Shown here: one piece after another, positions 1-32,555 of the stretch | How positions within the stretch are numbered: position 1 is the first letter of the stretch | Layout of the letters: each line of letters begins with the position of its first letter | Assembly: GCA_963693365.1 (NCBI GenBank) | Contig: CAVNZM010000007.1 | Span: forward strand, 8,308,001 to 8,372,000 | Origin: Amoebidium appalachense | Lineage: Eukaryota; Ichthyosporea | Direction of reading: 5' to 3' | Length of the DNA stretch: 64,000 bases | Notes under the pieces: generated by a model | Seen by the model: only the letters and a program-made list of their open reading frames with translations | Databases searched by the model: none | What the model was told of the DNA's origin: nothing | Position numbers and translations under genes: made by a program

Positions 1-431
1 AACGAAAAAAAGGAAAGAAAGAAGCCAAAACCATACAATAACCCATAGACACGCAGAGTGCGCACACAAGAACACACACACACAGTTAAGCACGCACGGA
101 TACACACACTCACACAATGATGCACACACGTACGCGTGCACACACACACACACCGTCACGTCTTCCCGGAAAAGGAAAATCATTATGTCCGCACAAGGGT
201 ACCAATTTTCCTCAGAACTTTCGGGTACTTCTAGCTCACACACACACACGAGCACACACACACAGCCAGAAAGAAGATCAACGTAAAGGGGAAAAAACAG
301 CGATTGGAAGACTGAAAATTTAACGAGACGATCAACACATGCACACACGCGCATTATCCAACTGACATTTACTGATCACACCTGAGACTATCCAACCAAT
401 ACTTGCTGATTGTTTCTTTTTGTTTTTCCAG
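1..431 (+). other. Intron of the TM9SF gene with CA-rich repeat
   Basis: Non-coding sequence before the TM9SF exon. It holds scattered (CA)n runs between about 60 and 360 and ends in the 3' splice site at 429-431. No other exon is visible. Confidence 0.7.
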
Positions 432-633
432 GAGCACGGGGCTTTTCATCTTTGCGTATTCCATCTTCTACTTCAACTATCGCTCGAACATGAGTGGTTC
501 CTTGCAGAGCGGAAACTATTTTGGCTACACACTCGTTCTGTGCTACATTACTTTCTGCATGTTAGGGACCGTTGGATTTTTCTCTTCGATGAAGTTCGTG
601 CGGTATATCTACTCAACTATCAAGACGGATTAA
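432..633 (+). CDS. TM9SF (nonaspanin/EMP70) C-terminal exon, 5' part outside window
   Basis: Last exon of a transmembrane 9 superfamily protein, a Golgi/endosomal multi-spanning protein. The acceptor is a pyrimidine stretch ending CAG at 429-431. The exon codes about 66 residues up to TAA at 631-633. Visible family features are the run [14 protein letters not shown], the SNMSG loop, the FFGYTLV/YFGYT-like segment, [17 protein letters not shown], and the end STIKTD. The terminal KTD matches the conserved K-x-D/E COPI-binding signal that keeps TM9SF proteins in the Golgi (family knowledge). Two membrane helices, equivalent to the last two of the nine, are present. Everything N-terminal lies left of the window. 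Which of the TM9SF2/4 or TM9SF1/3 branches it belongs to cannot be decided from this fragment. Confidence 0.9.
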
Positions 634-1078
634 AGGTACCCTTTTTAGCTTTCATGCTTTCTTGTTCTTTTGGTTTAAGCTTTGGCTCGTATCAGATATC
701 CGCTATGTCAAATATTCAGGATTTTTAAGTGTGAAAGATGGATATTGGACTAGATATGCTTAAATTATATTGCAGGTACGTATTTGGTAGGTGTCGGGAT
801 ACACACATGTATGTAGTATATGCAGCACGGATATATTTGCCGATACTTTACCCTCTCTATTGTGAGGATTGTTCATCCTATTCTTTCAGCGATTTTTTTT
901 TTTTGATACACCATCTTTTGTTACACTCCTAATAGGCTAGACACCACTATCTTTTCTCGCTAGTTTACCGCGTTTTGATGTGCAGAAATAGGGAAGAAGT
1001 TGTAATCGTTATTCTGCACGTGGTATTGTGGCCTAGAAAGTGTTGTACGAAGCAACAATATACGATCTACATGTCCAC

Positions 1079-1081
<3 letters not shown>

Positions 1082-1173
<92 letters not shown>
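1082..1173. repeat. (CA)n microsatellite, about 46 units
   Basis: Uninterrupted CA dinucleotide tract, followed by a looser CA-rich stretch to about 1270. Confidence 0.98.
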
Positions 1174-1175
<2 letters not shown>

Positions 1176-1454
1176 AGCTACCTATAGTACACCCACATCG
1201 ACACAAACTTTACCCATATGCGCACATCTACACACCTACTGTAACACCACACACACACACACACACACGTACACGTGAACATGCACACCCACCACGTCAA
1301 CCGAGGTTACCGTAGTGTGCTAAATACCTCCGTTCGACCGACAGTAGGAGATAGCAGATGCATGTATGACTGTGCGAATGTTATCACAGCCAGAAATAAA
1401 ACAAACAAAACCACCCTGTGCCCACGTGTACACCGCTCTACCTACCGTGGACAA

Positions 1455-1455
<1 letters not shown>

Positions 1456-1504
<49 letters not shown>
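1456..1504. repeat. C49 homopolymer
   Basis: Forty-nine consecutive C, then T and five more C. One of dozens of long C or G homopolymers in the window. Confidence 0.98.
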
Positions 1505-1507
<3 letters not shown>

Positions 1508-2267
1508 CCCGCTGCGTCGCCGCCGTTCGCATCGCACCAAAAAAGACAAAACGCACCCACACACCCACGCACACCACCACGACACTCACACACAGTGTAC
1601 ACGATCGACACGTGCACACACCCACACACCCACCCACCCACCCACACACACTCAGTGCGGTACGTGTCTTGCACAATTGAATTACTGTATGTTTATTCCT
1701 AGCTGCGACGACGACACCTAAAAAGTCTTTCAACAACACCGGGGATATGTCAACTTGAAATCCAGGTTCGAAGAAACACCGTCAACTTAGGACAAGGGGC
1801 ATTATCACACCACCTCTCGTGCACACAGTCGAATAGAAAAAACAAAAAACACTCGAAGCATATGGATATAATCGTGTTAACTAAAGTGGCTAAAGGGTGG
1901 TTCTATGATACGTCGAACCTTAGGTCTGCTTCTAAGCCACAAACACGCGGTATCAAGTGCCAAAGAAAAAGAGAAAGTTACACAAAAACACCGTAATGCG
2001 TGTTTGGTGTGGTCTGGTGCAATAGTGGTACTATGCATTACCATACAGCTATAATGCACTACTAGTACAAAAAAGGCACCGATAGTAAGTTTACTTGATA
2101 ATATATTGGCAGGGATTGTGATACTATGTGTGTGGAAGGGATATACACTGTTGGTCCAAAAGTATTTTTGCTTGTGTGTAAACAACCAAATTTTTCTTGG
2201 CAACATGTGTAATACTCCCATGTCTCATGCCAAAAATTAGTTACATAAGTGTTCCCAAGACGCAAAT

Positions 2268-2312
2268 ACCAAAAGCCGAAAGCCAAAAGCCAAAAGCCAG
2301 AAGCCAAAAGAC

Positions 2313-2341
<29 letters not shown>
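2268..2341. repeat. AAAAGCC-type heptamer repeat running into A29
   Basis: About six imperfect 7-nt units of CAAAAGC type (2268-2311) lead directly into a run of 29 A (2313-2341). Confidence 0.9.
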
Positions 2342-2345
<4 letters not shown>

Positions 2346-2436
2346 GCACTATAAAGTCAACACCCACCATGCGACACAACCCACAATTAAGAAGGTCAGG
2401 GAGGGTACATATTAGGGCAAGATTACGTCGCCATCG

Positions 2437-2438
<2 letters not shown>

Positions 2439-2520
<82 letters not shown>
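2439..2520. repeat. (CA)n microsatellite, about 41 units
   Basis: Pure CA tract in the 3' flank of the HSF gene. Confidence 0.98.
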
Positions 2521-2525
<5 letters not shown>

Positions 2526-2692
2526 CGCCTTCTACACGACATGTCATCTTAGCCTAAAACAACAATTCATGTACACGAAAAATCTATTCATGCACAAAGA
2601 ATTATTGATGCACCCGCACCCCAACGCCACCCCTCACCCCTCCCAGCCGTCATCACCAGGCCAAAACAAAAAAAATCCGTTCCGACATCCGA

Positions 2693-8253
<5,561 letters not shown>

Positions 8254-8720
8254 TGTTAAACGTTTGGGTGCCCTACAGGGTACGAAACGGAAAATATAGA
8301 TGAAGATGAAGTACTCGGGTTTACTGGTGTGAGCGCAGAGGTAGGAAACGAGAGGTGGAATGCCTCGAACTGTAAGTGAAGAGGTATAACGTTACTTGTA
8401 AAAGTTGAAAAGTAAAGTGAATGTTGTGCGTATACGTGTTTTGTGGCACGACTTTGGGAGAAAACCGACCTCCCAAAATGCTCAAGTGGATGGAACGTCT
8501 TAAGGTTTTTGGCTCTGGTAACAGCGCCCACCTAATAAGAAATGTTAAGTGAAAATAAGAAAGAGCGTTAAACTATATTTGCAGCTAATTGGTTGCTTTC
8601 CTTGTGTCTGGTGTAAAGCTGTTGTTCAACACACTTACCTCTCCAAACCGCTTAGTTACTACATACATGTCGTGAACCCTAGGCTAATTTCACGACAACC
8701 TGTGAAATTATAAACGACCT
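8254..8720 (-). promoter_or_regulatory. HSF 5' leader and upstream region
   Basis: Sequence upstream of the HSF start codon. On the HSF strand there is a CCAAT (ATTGG on plus at 8588-8592) and a donor-like GAG|GTAAGTG near 8640 that could mark a 5'-UTR intron. A perfect 8-bp inverted repeat with an 8-nt loop sits at 8686-8693/8702-8709 (AATTTCAC/GTGAAATT). I looked for inverted GAA/TTC pairs with HSF spacing and found none that I would call. Confidence 0.35.
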
Positions 8721-11700
8721 TTTTTCCCCAGGGAGAAAATAAACAATATAAAGTGAGTATTTAGCCTGGAAAACAACGTTCACAGTTCATCGTTAAAATG
8801 TGCTCAAATAAAACGTTTTCAGTATGTATGCGCAAAGCGGAAAACTGCCCGCACTGGTGGGACCGTTTGACGTTTCAAAAGTGCCAATGCCCTCGGCGTG
8901 ATAATTTCTTTTATGTTGCGACCATAAACGTGCTTTAAACCGATTTAACGTTATCGAGCCAATCAACGATGGCGGTTAATGCGCTTGCCGATCCGTTTGG
9001 ATTCGTGTTGCTGGCGCCATGGCGAACTTTTCACTTGAACGTTACAGGCACAAAGACTATTTCAGTGGGTCGGACTGTTTGACCAACGTACGCACGATTG
9101 CAAGATGAGGGGGGAAGTCTGTGCTGTTCATTATTGACATGCATGTGAGCTGTGATAAGGTGCCGGCACCAAGGCAAAAAGTACTTCCACCCAATAAGGT
9201 TCATATGTAGAAAACATTATTGCAGGACATACATATCATCAGATGTAGAAGAAACGAGCTTGTTCTCAGACACTCAGATTCGTTGTCAAGTTATTCGAAC
9301 TGAATCCCCACCCTCAAACCACTGCTCTACACTTGATTCATGGTAGAAAACTTGCGTCTCAGGCTGCCTCATATGCGAAACGTTTACATGCATCATAAGG
9401 CTTGACTACATGTCACCAGTCATCTGAAATCTTCGGGCTATTACCGGACCCTGTCACGGTAAAAGTTGCAAAGATAGTGCACATAGCTATATAGACAGAC
9501 CGAGAATGCAACTTTTGATCGATTTATCTAGACAAATTCGCTGAGTCCCTAATTAGGGACATCCTCTTTGTAGGTGCAGCTGCTTGGAGCTATTGTACAG
9601 GCAGTATCTGAAGTTTATACTGCGTAAATAGAAACGAGGTGGTACGTGACCTGGCGCTCCCTGTATTTGCTTGTCACTGCACATGGGTTACCACAGAATC
9701 TCAACATGTAATGTAAAAGGCTGTCAAGATTTTGCACTTTTGAACCATTCCTCTGCAGGCAGGCACGTTTTTGCTTTCAAGAACATTATGCCGCATGAAA
9801 GCATCCAACGGCACCTCCCTCTTCTTCAGCTAGATTTTCTTGTTTGCCTGCACTGTTTTGTGAGTGTTGGGTTGCCGGTGCAGTGGGCAAAGTGTACACA
9901 GTGGCTATAGATGTACAAGTGTAGTATGCTTTTGCACACGACTGTTGCCGCACGGTACCCTCCTTTCACACTCTTCGACGTCATAAGACCAGCTTTGAGG
10001 AACACGTTCAGCTCGGAATGCATGCAAGTCCAAGTGTGCACATGTTGACAGCGGGCAAGAGCCACCGAGTAACAGCAGGCGGTACCGTACGGGCTTTTAA
10101 GTGTGCAAACACTTCCAATGCCCTATTTGCTTAAGAAAATAATGAAAGTGCATTCGTGGGGACTGCCTTTACCTATAGAGTACTACTAGTGTACTCTTTC
10201 CATGCCCATTGCAGCCAACATAAAGGATCCCGCGGTTAAAATTAATTAGGGTTGCAAGGGTACCATGTGTCACACCGTGACCATGTTCATATATATGCGG
10301 ATCTGTACAGTGCAGCATTACACCTTATATGCAGTAATACTTGGGCTTCCTTTAAATTTTCTGACACAGTAGGTCATCAGTCCTGCCGTGCACACGTGCA
10401 TGTGCACCCATGGCCATGTACAGATATGTGCCTTGGCACAGATTCATTATGGCCTAGCACCTCAAAGCTGCCCAAGCGCTATACAGTAGTGTTCCCTGGC
10501 AATGGCATATATCAAAGACTCGCCACACACTTTGAACTTGAATTACAGTATCCCTACCTTCAGTTGCAGCCGGTCACAGCCGGTAGGTACTACAGACAGA
10601 GGCGTGATTCATCAGATGACACGGACACGTGCACTTCACTTACAGTCAACTGCCAATCAGAAGCGCTGAAGCACATATTTTAGAATTCCCGCCGAAAATG
10701 TATTCGTCGCTGGTTGACTGAACAACTGCCCGCAAACATACAAATGTGGTGATTGGCAAACATTGTTACCACATTTAGAAGGTAATTTCAGCATCGTGAC
10801 TATTGACTAATCAGAACACCGTAATCCAGAGGATTCTGAGAGGAATCCCCCGGAGTTCGGTCACTGGCCAATGGCCATCCGTCTTACAAGGTATAAAAGA
10901 GCTGATGGATATGGGTGTGTTTTATAAAAAAAAAGGGAATAAATATTTTTTTATGTCTACAACTCTTCTTTGAAAATTCGTACGCAATTTGTCTACAATA
11001 TTTGTTATGACTAAAGAGTTTTTTATTCGGAATCAGGCTTAAGCTTTAGTATTTATTATTTTTATACAAAAAAACCGCCATACTTCAGACTTGCATTCCA
11101 GGATTTGAGATGGGATGCTTTGATTGGTTTATCTCTGCAAAGTATTAGCCAGTTTTCGCCGGCTGAGCTCAGGAGTCAGGAGTCCAAAATTTGTGGCGTG
11201 CTGTGACACTGAGGTTCATGCGTTCAAAGTTTGTTGTCGTTCTTAGGATCCATGCGATCGAGTCTGTCAGTGTTTCAGTGAGTCACTGATGATAGCAAGT
11301 GACGTAAGTTGCTCAAGTAACTCTGCGTTTTATTTTGGCACTTTTTTCACGTTGACACTTGGCGATATAGAAAACTTTGAAAGGGTGAATCTTTTGCAGC
11401 TCTCACTAGCAAGTTTGTCATACAAGCACATAGTCATAAGATATACACTAGCTACGAGGGGTCACAAGGTTTACCATTTTAACGGACGAACACTGTATGC
11501 AATATCGCATGAAGGGAATTTTAGACATATACTGTGTACTGTAGAAAACACACTCATCCGCTCAATTGCGACTCCCGATCTAGGCGTTTGCATGTAAATA
11601 ACATATACATAATCTGAGACAACGACCTCGATAGCGATGCCGGCGTGGTTAACCGGTACATAGTGAAACAGTCACCCGCACAATACTTGTGATGTTTAAA

Positions 11701-12001
11701 TGGGTGTTAAGCACTAAATTGTGCTCTACATGTAGTGCATCAATCGACATTCTATCACGCTTCGGTTTCTGTTTGGCCTATTCACTTCTGGGCTTGCAAG
11801 AACAAGCTAAATACAGGTTTGCACCTGACTTCTCATCGATGCGAATAGTTCTCACTCCTATAATATATATTCCCTCTCGTGCTGGATCTGATAGTCCACA
11901 AGTAATTCCTCCTGGTGTTTTTTCTTGTGTTGATCGAGACAAGCGCTTTGCGCTGGAGCCACACCGATGTTCTCAGGTTGGGCAACATCGAATTTGAAAA
12001 G
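8721..12001. other. Non-repetitive spacer between HSF and the ThrE-like gene
   Basis: About 3.3 kb nearly free of microsatellites, unlike the rest of the window. It has several CCAAT-type motifs (8959-8963, about 10655, 10752, 10866 and 11121), a perfect 16-bp palindrome at 9545-9560, and a possible promoter at about 10866-10899. The open frames here lack ATG starts, splice context or family resemblance. It may hold upstream leader exons of the downstream gene or non-coding RNA, but I cannot show either. Confidence 0.5.
10866..10899 (+). promoter_or_regulatory. Possible core promoter: CCAAT plus TATAAAAG
   Basis: GGCCAATGG near 10866 followed by TATAAAAG at 10892-10899. The spacing is plausible and resembles the CCAAT/TATA pairs before the secreted-family genes in this window. 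The nearest downstream coding start on this strand is at 12002, which would imply a leader of about 1.1 kb or a leader exon plus intron. Confidence 0.3.
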
Positions 12002-28154
<16,153 letters not shown>

Positions 28155-28171
28155 GCGTGACTATTCTTTGA

Positions 28172-28200
28172 TTCTTTTCTTTTCTTTTCTTTTCTTTTCT
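28172..28200. repeat. (TTTTC)n pentanucleotide repeat in 3' UTR
   Basis: About six TTTTC units, 18 nt after the stop codon of the ThrE-like gene, followed by CT- and T-rich sequence. Confidence 0.92.
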
Positions 28201-28691
28201 CTCTCTCTTTATTTTTTTATTATTATTTTTTTTTTCCTTTCCCTTTTTTTGGTGAATGGAGATACTGTAGGGTTGGTTGAATATTGAAGGACATACAGGT
28301 AATGACATACAAAAGAATAGTATTGCTATTAGACTTAATGGCGTAGTATTTACCCTTTGTAGATATTATCCTAGTAGGTTATGTTTCCACCAATGTAACA
28401 TGTTTTGCACTCAGAGTTCCTTTTTTTCTTTTCTTTTTTTTTTTTTCCTTTTTTTTTTTTTCCCGTTTTCTGCGGTGGCTGCTTTTTAAACCCTTAGTGC
28501 TGTAACCCCGAACGTGTGTGCTGTTAATTTAAAGGCAGCACTATTTAAAGGAAGTTAATAGGAGAATATTGAGTGTCGACATGGTTTTTTATGTTATGAC
28601 CACGTGCGCGTTGCGGGTTAGCGTAGAGCGTAATATTAGAATGCATAGTACGGTGTAGTGATTGACAGGAGGGCTTAGCCGACTATAAAGT

Positions 28692-28697
28692 AATAAA
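28692..28697 (+). terminator. Candidate polyadenylation signal AATAAA
   Basis: AATAAA about 540 nt after the stop of the ThrE-like gene; a second copy occurs at about 28796. The region 28155-28850 is AT-rich with no coding signal. Confidence 0.45.
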
Positions 28698-28885
28698 TAT
28701 AGGTCTGAGTTGCAGAGCTGCAAGCATAAAATTCAACTTGCATGCACATAAAATGTGGAGCATCAACTTAGCGTTGCTGCTTTGCACGCTGTATAATAAA
28801 TCTGAGATTTCCAGGTGCAAATAGTGAAAAGTCAGGCATTATATATATGGCTCAAATTTTATTTTTCTACTGGTCGGGTGTCCGA

Positions 28886-28906
28886 CTGGCACGTACTGAC
28901 GGTGCC
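28886..28906. repeat. Imperfect palindrome, copy 1
   Basis: Twenty-one bases with GGCAC and GTGCC arms around GTACTGAC. The same sequence recurs with one change at 31715-31735. Confidence 0.7.
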
Positions 28907-29189
28907 TGGGCTGCTTTGAACTTCACGTTCGCCTCAAACTATTTTTCCTTACACTCTCGCGACCGCGTGCATGCTTTCTCTCGCGGCGGCTCTACGGTCC
29001 CGAGAGTCCAGTGTTCGCTGTGTGTGTGAGGAAAAATACGAGTCACCTCAGTAGGTGACAGGGTGTCCGAGTGCCTGACAGCTATCACTATCTATAGGTA
29101 TAATCCCTTCCAGACCTCTAATATTTTGCTTCGGCCCGCATCTACTTTACACCAAGATGATTTTGTAAACAAACCATCGAGGGAAGAAA

Positions 29190-29390
29190 TGGGGGATTGT
29201 ACTAGGGATTTTCAATTGGAATATGAAAGGATGTCATCCGAGGGGCCCCGAGGTGCAGTAAGCAAAAAGATACAGTATGATATCACCGTTCGCGTTGATG
29301 ACTCAAGAGGGAATTTGTACCCTCGAGGCCACCTACAAGGATGGGTGGCGCCGGCACATACCCCGGGCCTGCCAACGCTGCCCCTCCCAC
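29190..29390 (+). CDS. Unrecognised coding-like fragment
   Basis: From an ATG at about 29190 the frame reads MGDCTRDFQLEYERMSSEG and continues with balanced composition (YDITVRVDDSRGNLYP) before running into a CA array at about 29395. It could be a first coding exon, but I see no convincing donor and no family match. Possible later pieces of the same gene are a LEFKLVAW-like segment after an AG near 30068 and CVDTAGGPATFDGLLRFP ending in a stop near 30747. Confidence 0.25.
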
Positions 29391-29394
<4 letters not shown>

Positions 29395-29445
<51 letters not shown>

Positions 29446-29543
29446 ACACACAAACACACACACACGTGTACACACGTGCACACACACACACACCACACAC
29501 ACTGTCACACACACACACACGTGCACACACACAGTCACACATA

Positions 29544-29602
<59 letters not shown>

Positions 29603-29626
29603 GTCACACACACGCACACACACACA

Positions 29627-29657
<31 letters not shown>

Positions 29658-29756
29658 GGTCACACACACACCCAATACTATGTGCCAGTGTGCATGACAT
29701 TGTGTGTATGGCGAATATCATGGTGTGTAGCAGTAGCACACACACAGTCACACATA

Positions 29757-29827
<71 letters not shown>

Positions 29828-29828
29828 G

Positions 29829-29862
<34 letters not shown>

Positions 29863-29940
29863 TCACACACACACCCAATACTATGTGCCAGTGTGCATGA
29901 CATTGTGTGTATGGCGAACATCATGGTGTGTAGCAGTAGG
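29395..29940. repeat. CA array containing a tandem duplication of about 205 bp
   Basis: The stretch from the GGTCACACACACACCCAATA landmark through GGTGTGTAGCAGTAG occurs at 29658-29736 and again at 29861-29939 with one substitution. The preceding AGTCACACATACCACAC landmark also occurs twice (about 29533 and 29746). Confidence 0.9.
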
Positions 29941-30193
29941 AACTTCGGTTTCTGCATGATCAATTCTATGTGCCACTGGTTACAAATTGTGTAATTGATC
30001 CATTATGTCATGTGTGTTGTGTGCAATTGCAAGGGCGTGTGCCCACACGTGCGGGTGTGCGTACGCAGGTGCCAAGCTGGAATTTAAGCTGGTGGCGTGG
30101 GGGAGAAGGAGGGCCCGGGCGGAGACTAAGAGGGGAGGGGGGAGGGGAGGGGAGGGGGGAGGGGGCGGGGGGAGGGGGGGGGGGGAGCGCGGG

Positions 30194-30225
<32 letters not shown>

Positions 30226-30332
30226 TAAGTACGCGGACCACCAACGGTTATTATGGGGTCATTGTCCCCGGGATGCTCACAGCACACGTACGTTGTACGT
30301 GCACTCTTCGCACTAAACGTTGAGACTCTAGA

Positions 30333-30480
30333 GAGAGGGAGGGGGGGGGGGGGGAGGGGGGGGGGGGGGGGGGGGAGGGGGAGGGGATCTAGCCTAGAGA
30401 GGGAGAGAGAGAGAGCCTCAGGGAGAGGGAGAGTGAGCGAGAGAGATCCGTAAAGCGGGGAGGGGGGTGGGGGGGGGGGG

Positions 30481-30520
<40 letters not shown>
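30333..30520. repeat. G-runs and (GA)n tract
   Basis: G homopolymers at about 30341-30375 and 30461-30482, followed by (GA)n at 30483-30525. A further G-run lies at 30197-30225. Confidence 0.9.
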
Positions 30521-30525
<5 letters not shown>

Positions 30526-31485
30526 GGAGGCAGAGACAGAGTCGTGTGCCATAGTGCATGCCGGTATGTCGTGGGGCACGTGCGCGCACGCGTGCGAGCG
30601 CGTGTGCGCGGGTACCCGGTACTACTACTACCTTGTACTACTACATTGGGGTTTACACACTTTTTATTGCGTGGACACTGCCGGAGGCCCAGCCACATTC
30701 GACGGCCTACTGCGTTTTCCAGCACAGCCAATCAAATGCAGCCAGTGACATATGTACATGCTAGGCAACAATGAGCGCCATCGTAGTATCTGACACCCCT
30801 ATTACATATTATGGGTAAGCAGAGGCTAGCATCGGTAGCTCCGAAAGAAAGTTAAGGCACCGGATCACAATATCATACTGTGCAGCACTAATAAGGTGAT
30901 CTAGAATAGTCATCTTAAAACGGATACTACTACATAACACGTGGCATGGTGAAGGTATTGGGAGGGGGTACTAAACAAACTAGGGGGATTCTGTTCGTAC
31001 ATATGATTGGCTTCCGTTGGGAGGGTGCAGAATAATGAAACCTTTTGACATTATGTATGTACTACGGGGCCCCCGAATAAGAGTGCCATCTCAGTGATTA
31101 TGACACAAACGACTGCAGCGTGTGTGGAAAATGAAATATATATCATGCTTATTATAAGTCAAATTTATTTATCAAATCATGGTACTCCCCATACGCTAAT
31201 TGCACTAGTTATGATTTTGATCAGGGAAGATGACGGTACGTAAGACGATCGACCTACAATATTAGCTCAGATCTAGAGTTGGCCAGAAAAAGCATTCGAA
31301 CTTCCGACTGATCGATCATCATCGTATATGCTACGTAGGGTAAATAATAAAATAGTAACAATGTAATGATACATTTCCAATGACAACAACAATGTTATGT
31401 TTTGGTCAAAAAAGAGGCATCATTCTAATCAAAAAGTCAAATAAAGCTTGAAATGTTCAGGTGCAATACATGTGCAATACATGTT

Positions 31486-31539
31486 TGCACATATGCATGT
31501 GCGCATGCACGCGTATACACGTATGCATACGTGCACGTG
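31486..31539. other. 54-bp alternating purine-pyrimidine tract that is not a simple repeat
   Basis: Every step from 31486 to 31539 alternates pyrimidine and purine (for example GCACATATGCATGTGCGC), yet it is not a GT, GC or AT dinucleotide repeat. Such sequence favours left-handed Z-DNA. It lies in an otherwise non-repetitive spacer. Confidence 0.8.
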
Positions 31540-31639
31540 AGGCTGCATGAAGAGGTGCCGACAACGTCCATGGCCAAAAAGTACTACTATCTCAGCTTTG
31601 TATACTCCGGATCCACCCAAGAACGTACCTGATTGTGTA

Positions 31640-31707
31640 CAAATTGCACTTATGCTAACTATGTACAACTACAACTTGTACAACTTGCACTTATGCTAAC
31701 TATGTAT
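31640..31707. repeat. Short direct repeat
   Basis: TTGCACTTATGCTAACTATG occurs twice, at about 31645 and 31684, with an ACTTGTACAACT linker. Confidence 0.8.
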
Positions 31708-31714
31708 TCGAGCT

Positions 31715-31735
31715 CTGGCACGTACTGACTGTGCC
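31715..31735. repeat. Imperfect palindrome, copy 2
   Basis: Same 21 bases as 28886-28906, with T for G at one position between the arms. Confidence 0.7.
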
Positions 31736-31767
31736 CTCTAGCCTATGTACGATAAATCGACGCTGTC

Positions 31768-31841
31768 TATTTTTCAAGGTAGGCGAGTCACATGATCAGC
31801 CGCTCTCCGTATCGTCCGGATCCGCGTCTCCTTGAAAAATA
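31768..31841. repeat. 12-bp perfect inverted repeat
   Basis: TATTTTTCAAGG at 31768-31779 and its complement CCTTGAAAAATA at 31830-31841, separated by 50 nt of GC-richer sequence. It could form a hairpin or cruciform, or mark the ends of a very small element. Confidence 0.75.
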
Positions 31842-31992
31842 AGAGCTACAATACCTCCGAAGGTGGTATGTACATGTAACGTTTGTTTAGTATTAACGAC
31901 GTGAATATACTAGTTGCCGTACGGTTTTGTACATGGTTAAGAGCTTAGCTTATAATAATAATTAGTGTGAAGTTATTCGTATCTTTTTTAGC

Positions 31993-32083
31993 CTGGTCTC
32001 GCCTACGACGTGCGGGGAGCAGTGATCCCTCTGCCCGTGCTAGGCTGTGACTTGAAGTTCATGAAAACCGTACTCGAGGTCCT
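31993..32083 (+). CDS. Unrecognised coding-like exon
   Basis: After an acceptor-like TCTTTTTTAG (31983-31992) the frame reads GLAYDVRGAVIPLPV, then LGCDLKFMKTVLE, and stops making sense at a C-rich/CA repeat. A second candidate exon follows an AG near 32250 and ends at a stop near 32395, with AATAAA at about 32405. Amino-acid composition is normal, but I recognise no family and cannot find a start. Confidence 0.3.
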
Positions 32084-32127
32084 CCCCCCTCCCCCCTCCT
32101 ACCCCCTCCCTCCCCCAGCAGCACACA

Positions 32128-32195
<68 letters not shown>

Positions 32196-32528
32196 TATAC
32201 ACACCACCCACCCGTCCACCCACCCCATCCCCTCCGCTCCGTGGGTGCAGCTATATATCGATCGACGCCGCCTTGGGAACAGGGTACCAAGGCCAACTTG
32301 TTTGGCAAAAACATTCCCCCTTTCCGAAATTTGCAAAATCCCTCAGCTCGGGTCATGGGTGATGCATGGCATGGTGCCCTGGCTTTTATTGAATGAAAAG
32401 GGCCAATAAAAATAGAAATGCTGTTACCCAATTACTTGAACGACGTTGATGTAGAATGATATTCTTTCAATGAAACTCTGTATAACTGGAGGATTAAAAT
32501 GCTTTATGTCTATATTTGATGCTTATAA

Positions 32529-32555
32529 CCAATCACACGTACTTGTTTATAAAAA
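32529..32555 (+). promoter_or_regulatory. Candidate CCAAT/TATA pair upstream of the fusion gene
   Basis: CCAAT at 32529-32533 and TATAAAAA at 32548-32555, about 810 nt before the ATG at 33363. The CCAAT-TATA distance is short, so assignment to this gene is tentative. Sequence from 32556 to 33362 holds no other recognisable feature apart from a T13 run near 32935. Confidence 0.3.

Larger units (their letters stand above)
634..2692. other. 3' region of TM9SF gene and convergent spacer to the HSF gene
   Basis: The two flanking genes converge here, so this stretch holds both 3' ends. No clear AATAAA is seen close to either stop. It carries several simple repeats (listed separately) and no credible coding sequence; the open frames across it are translations of repeat tracts. 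Confidence 0.6.

Noticed and set aside
8254-8760. Heat-shock elements for HSF self-regulation
   Set aside because: Single GAA and TTC triplets occur, but not alternating units with the required 2-nt spacing.
10252-10683. 143-codon open frame in the HSF-ThrE spacer
   Set aside because: No ATG start, no splice context, unusual composition and no resemblance to any family I know.
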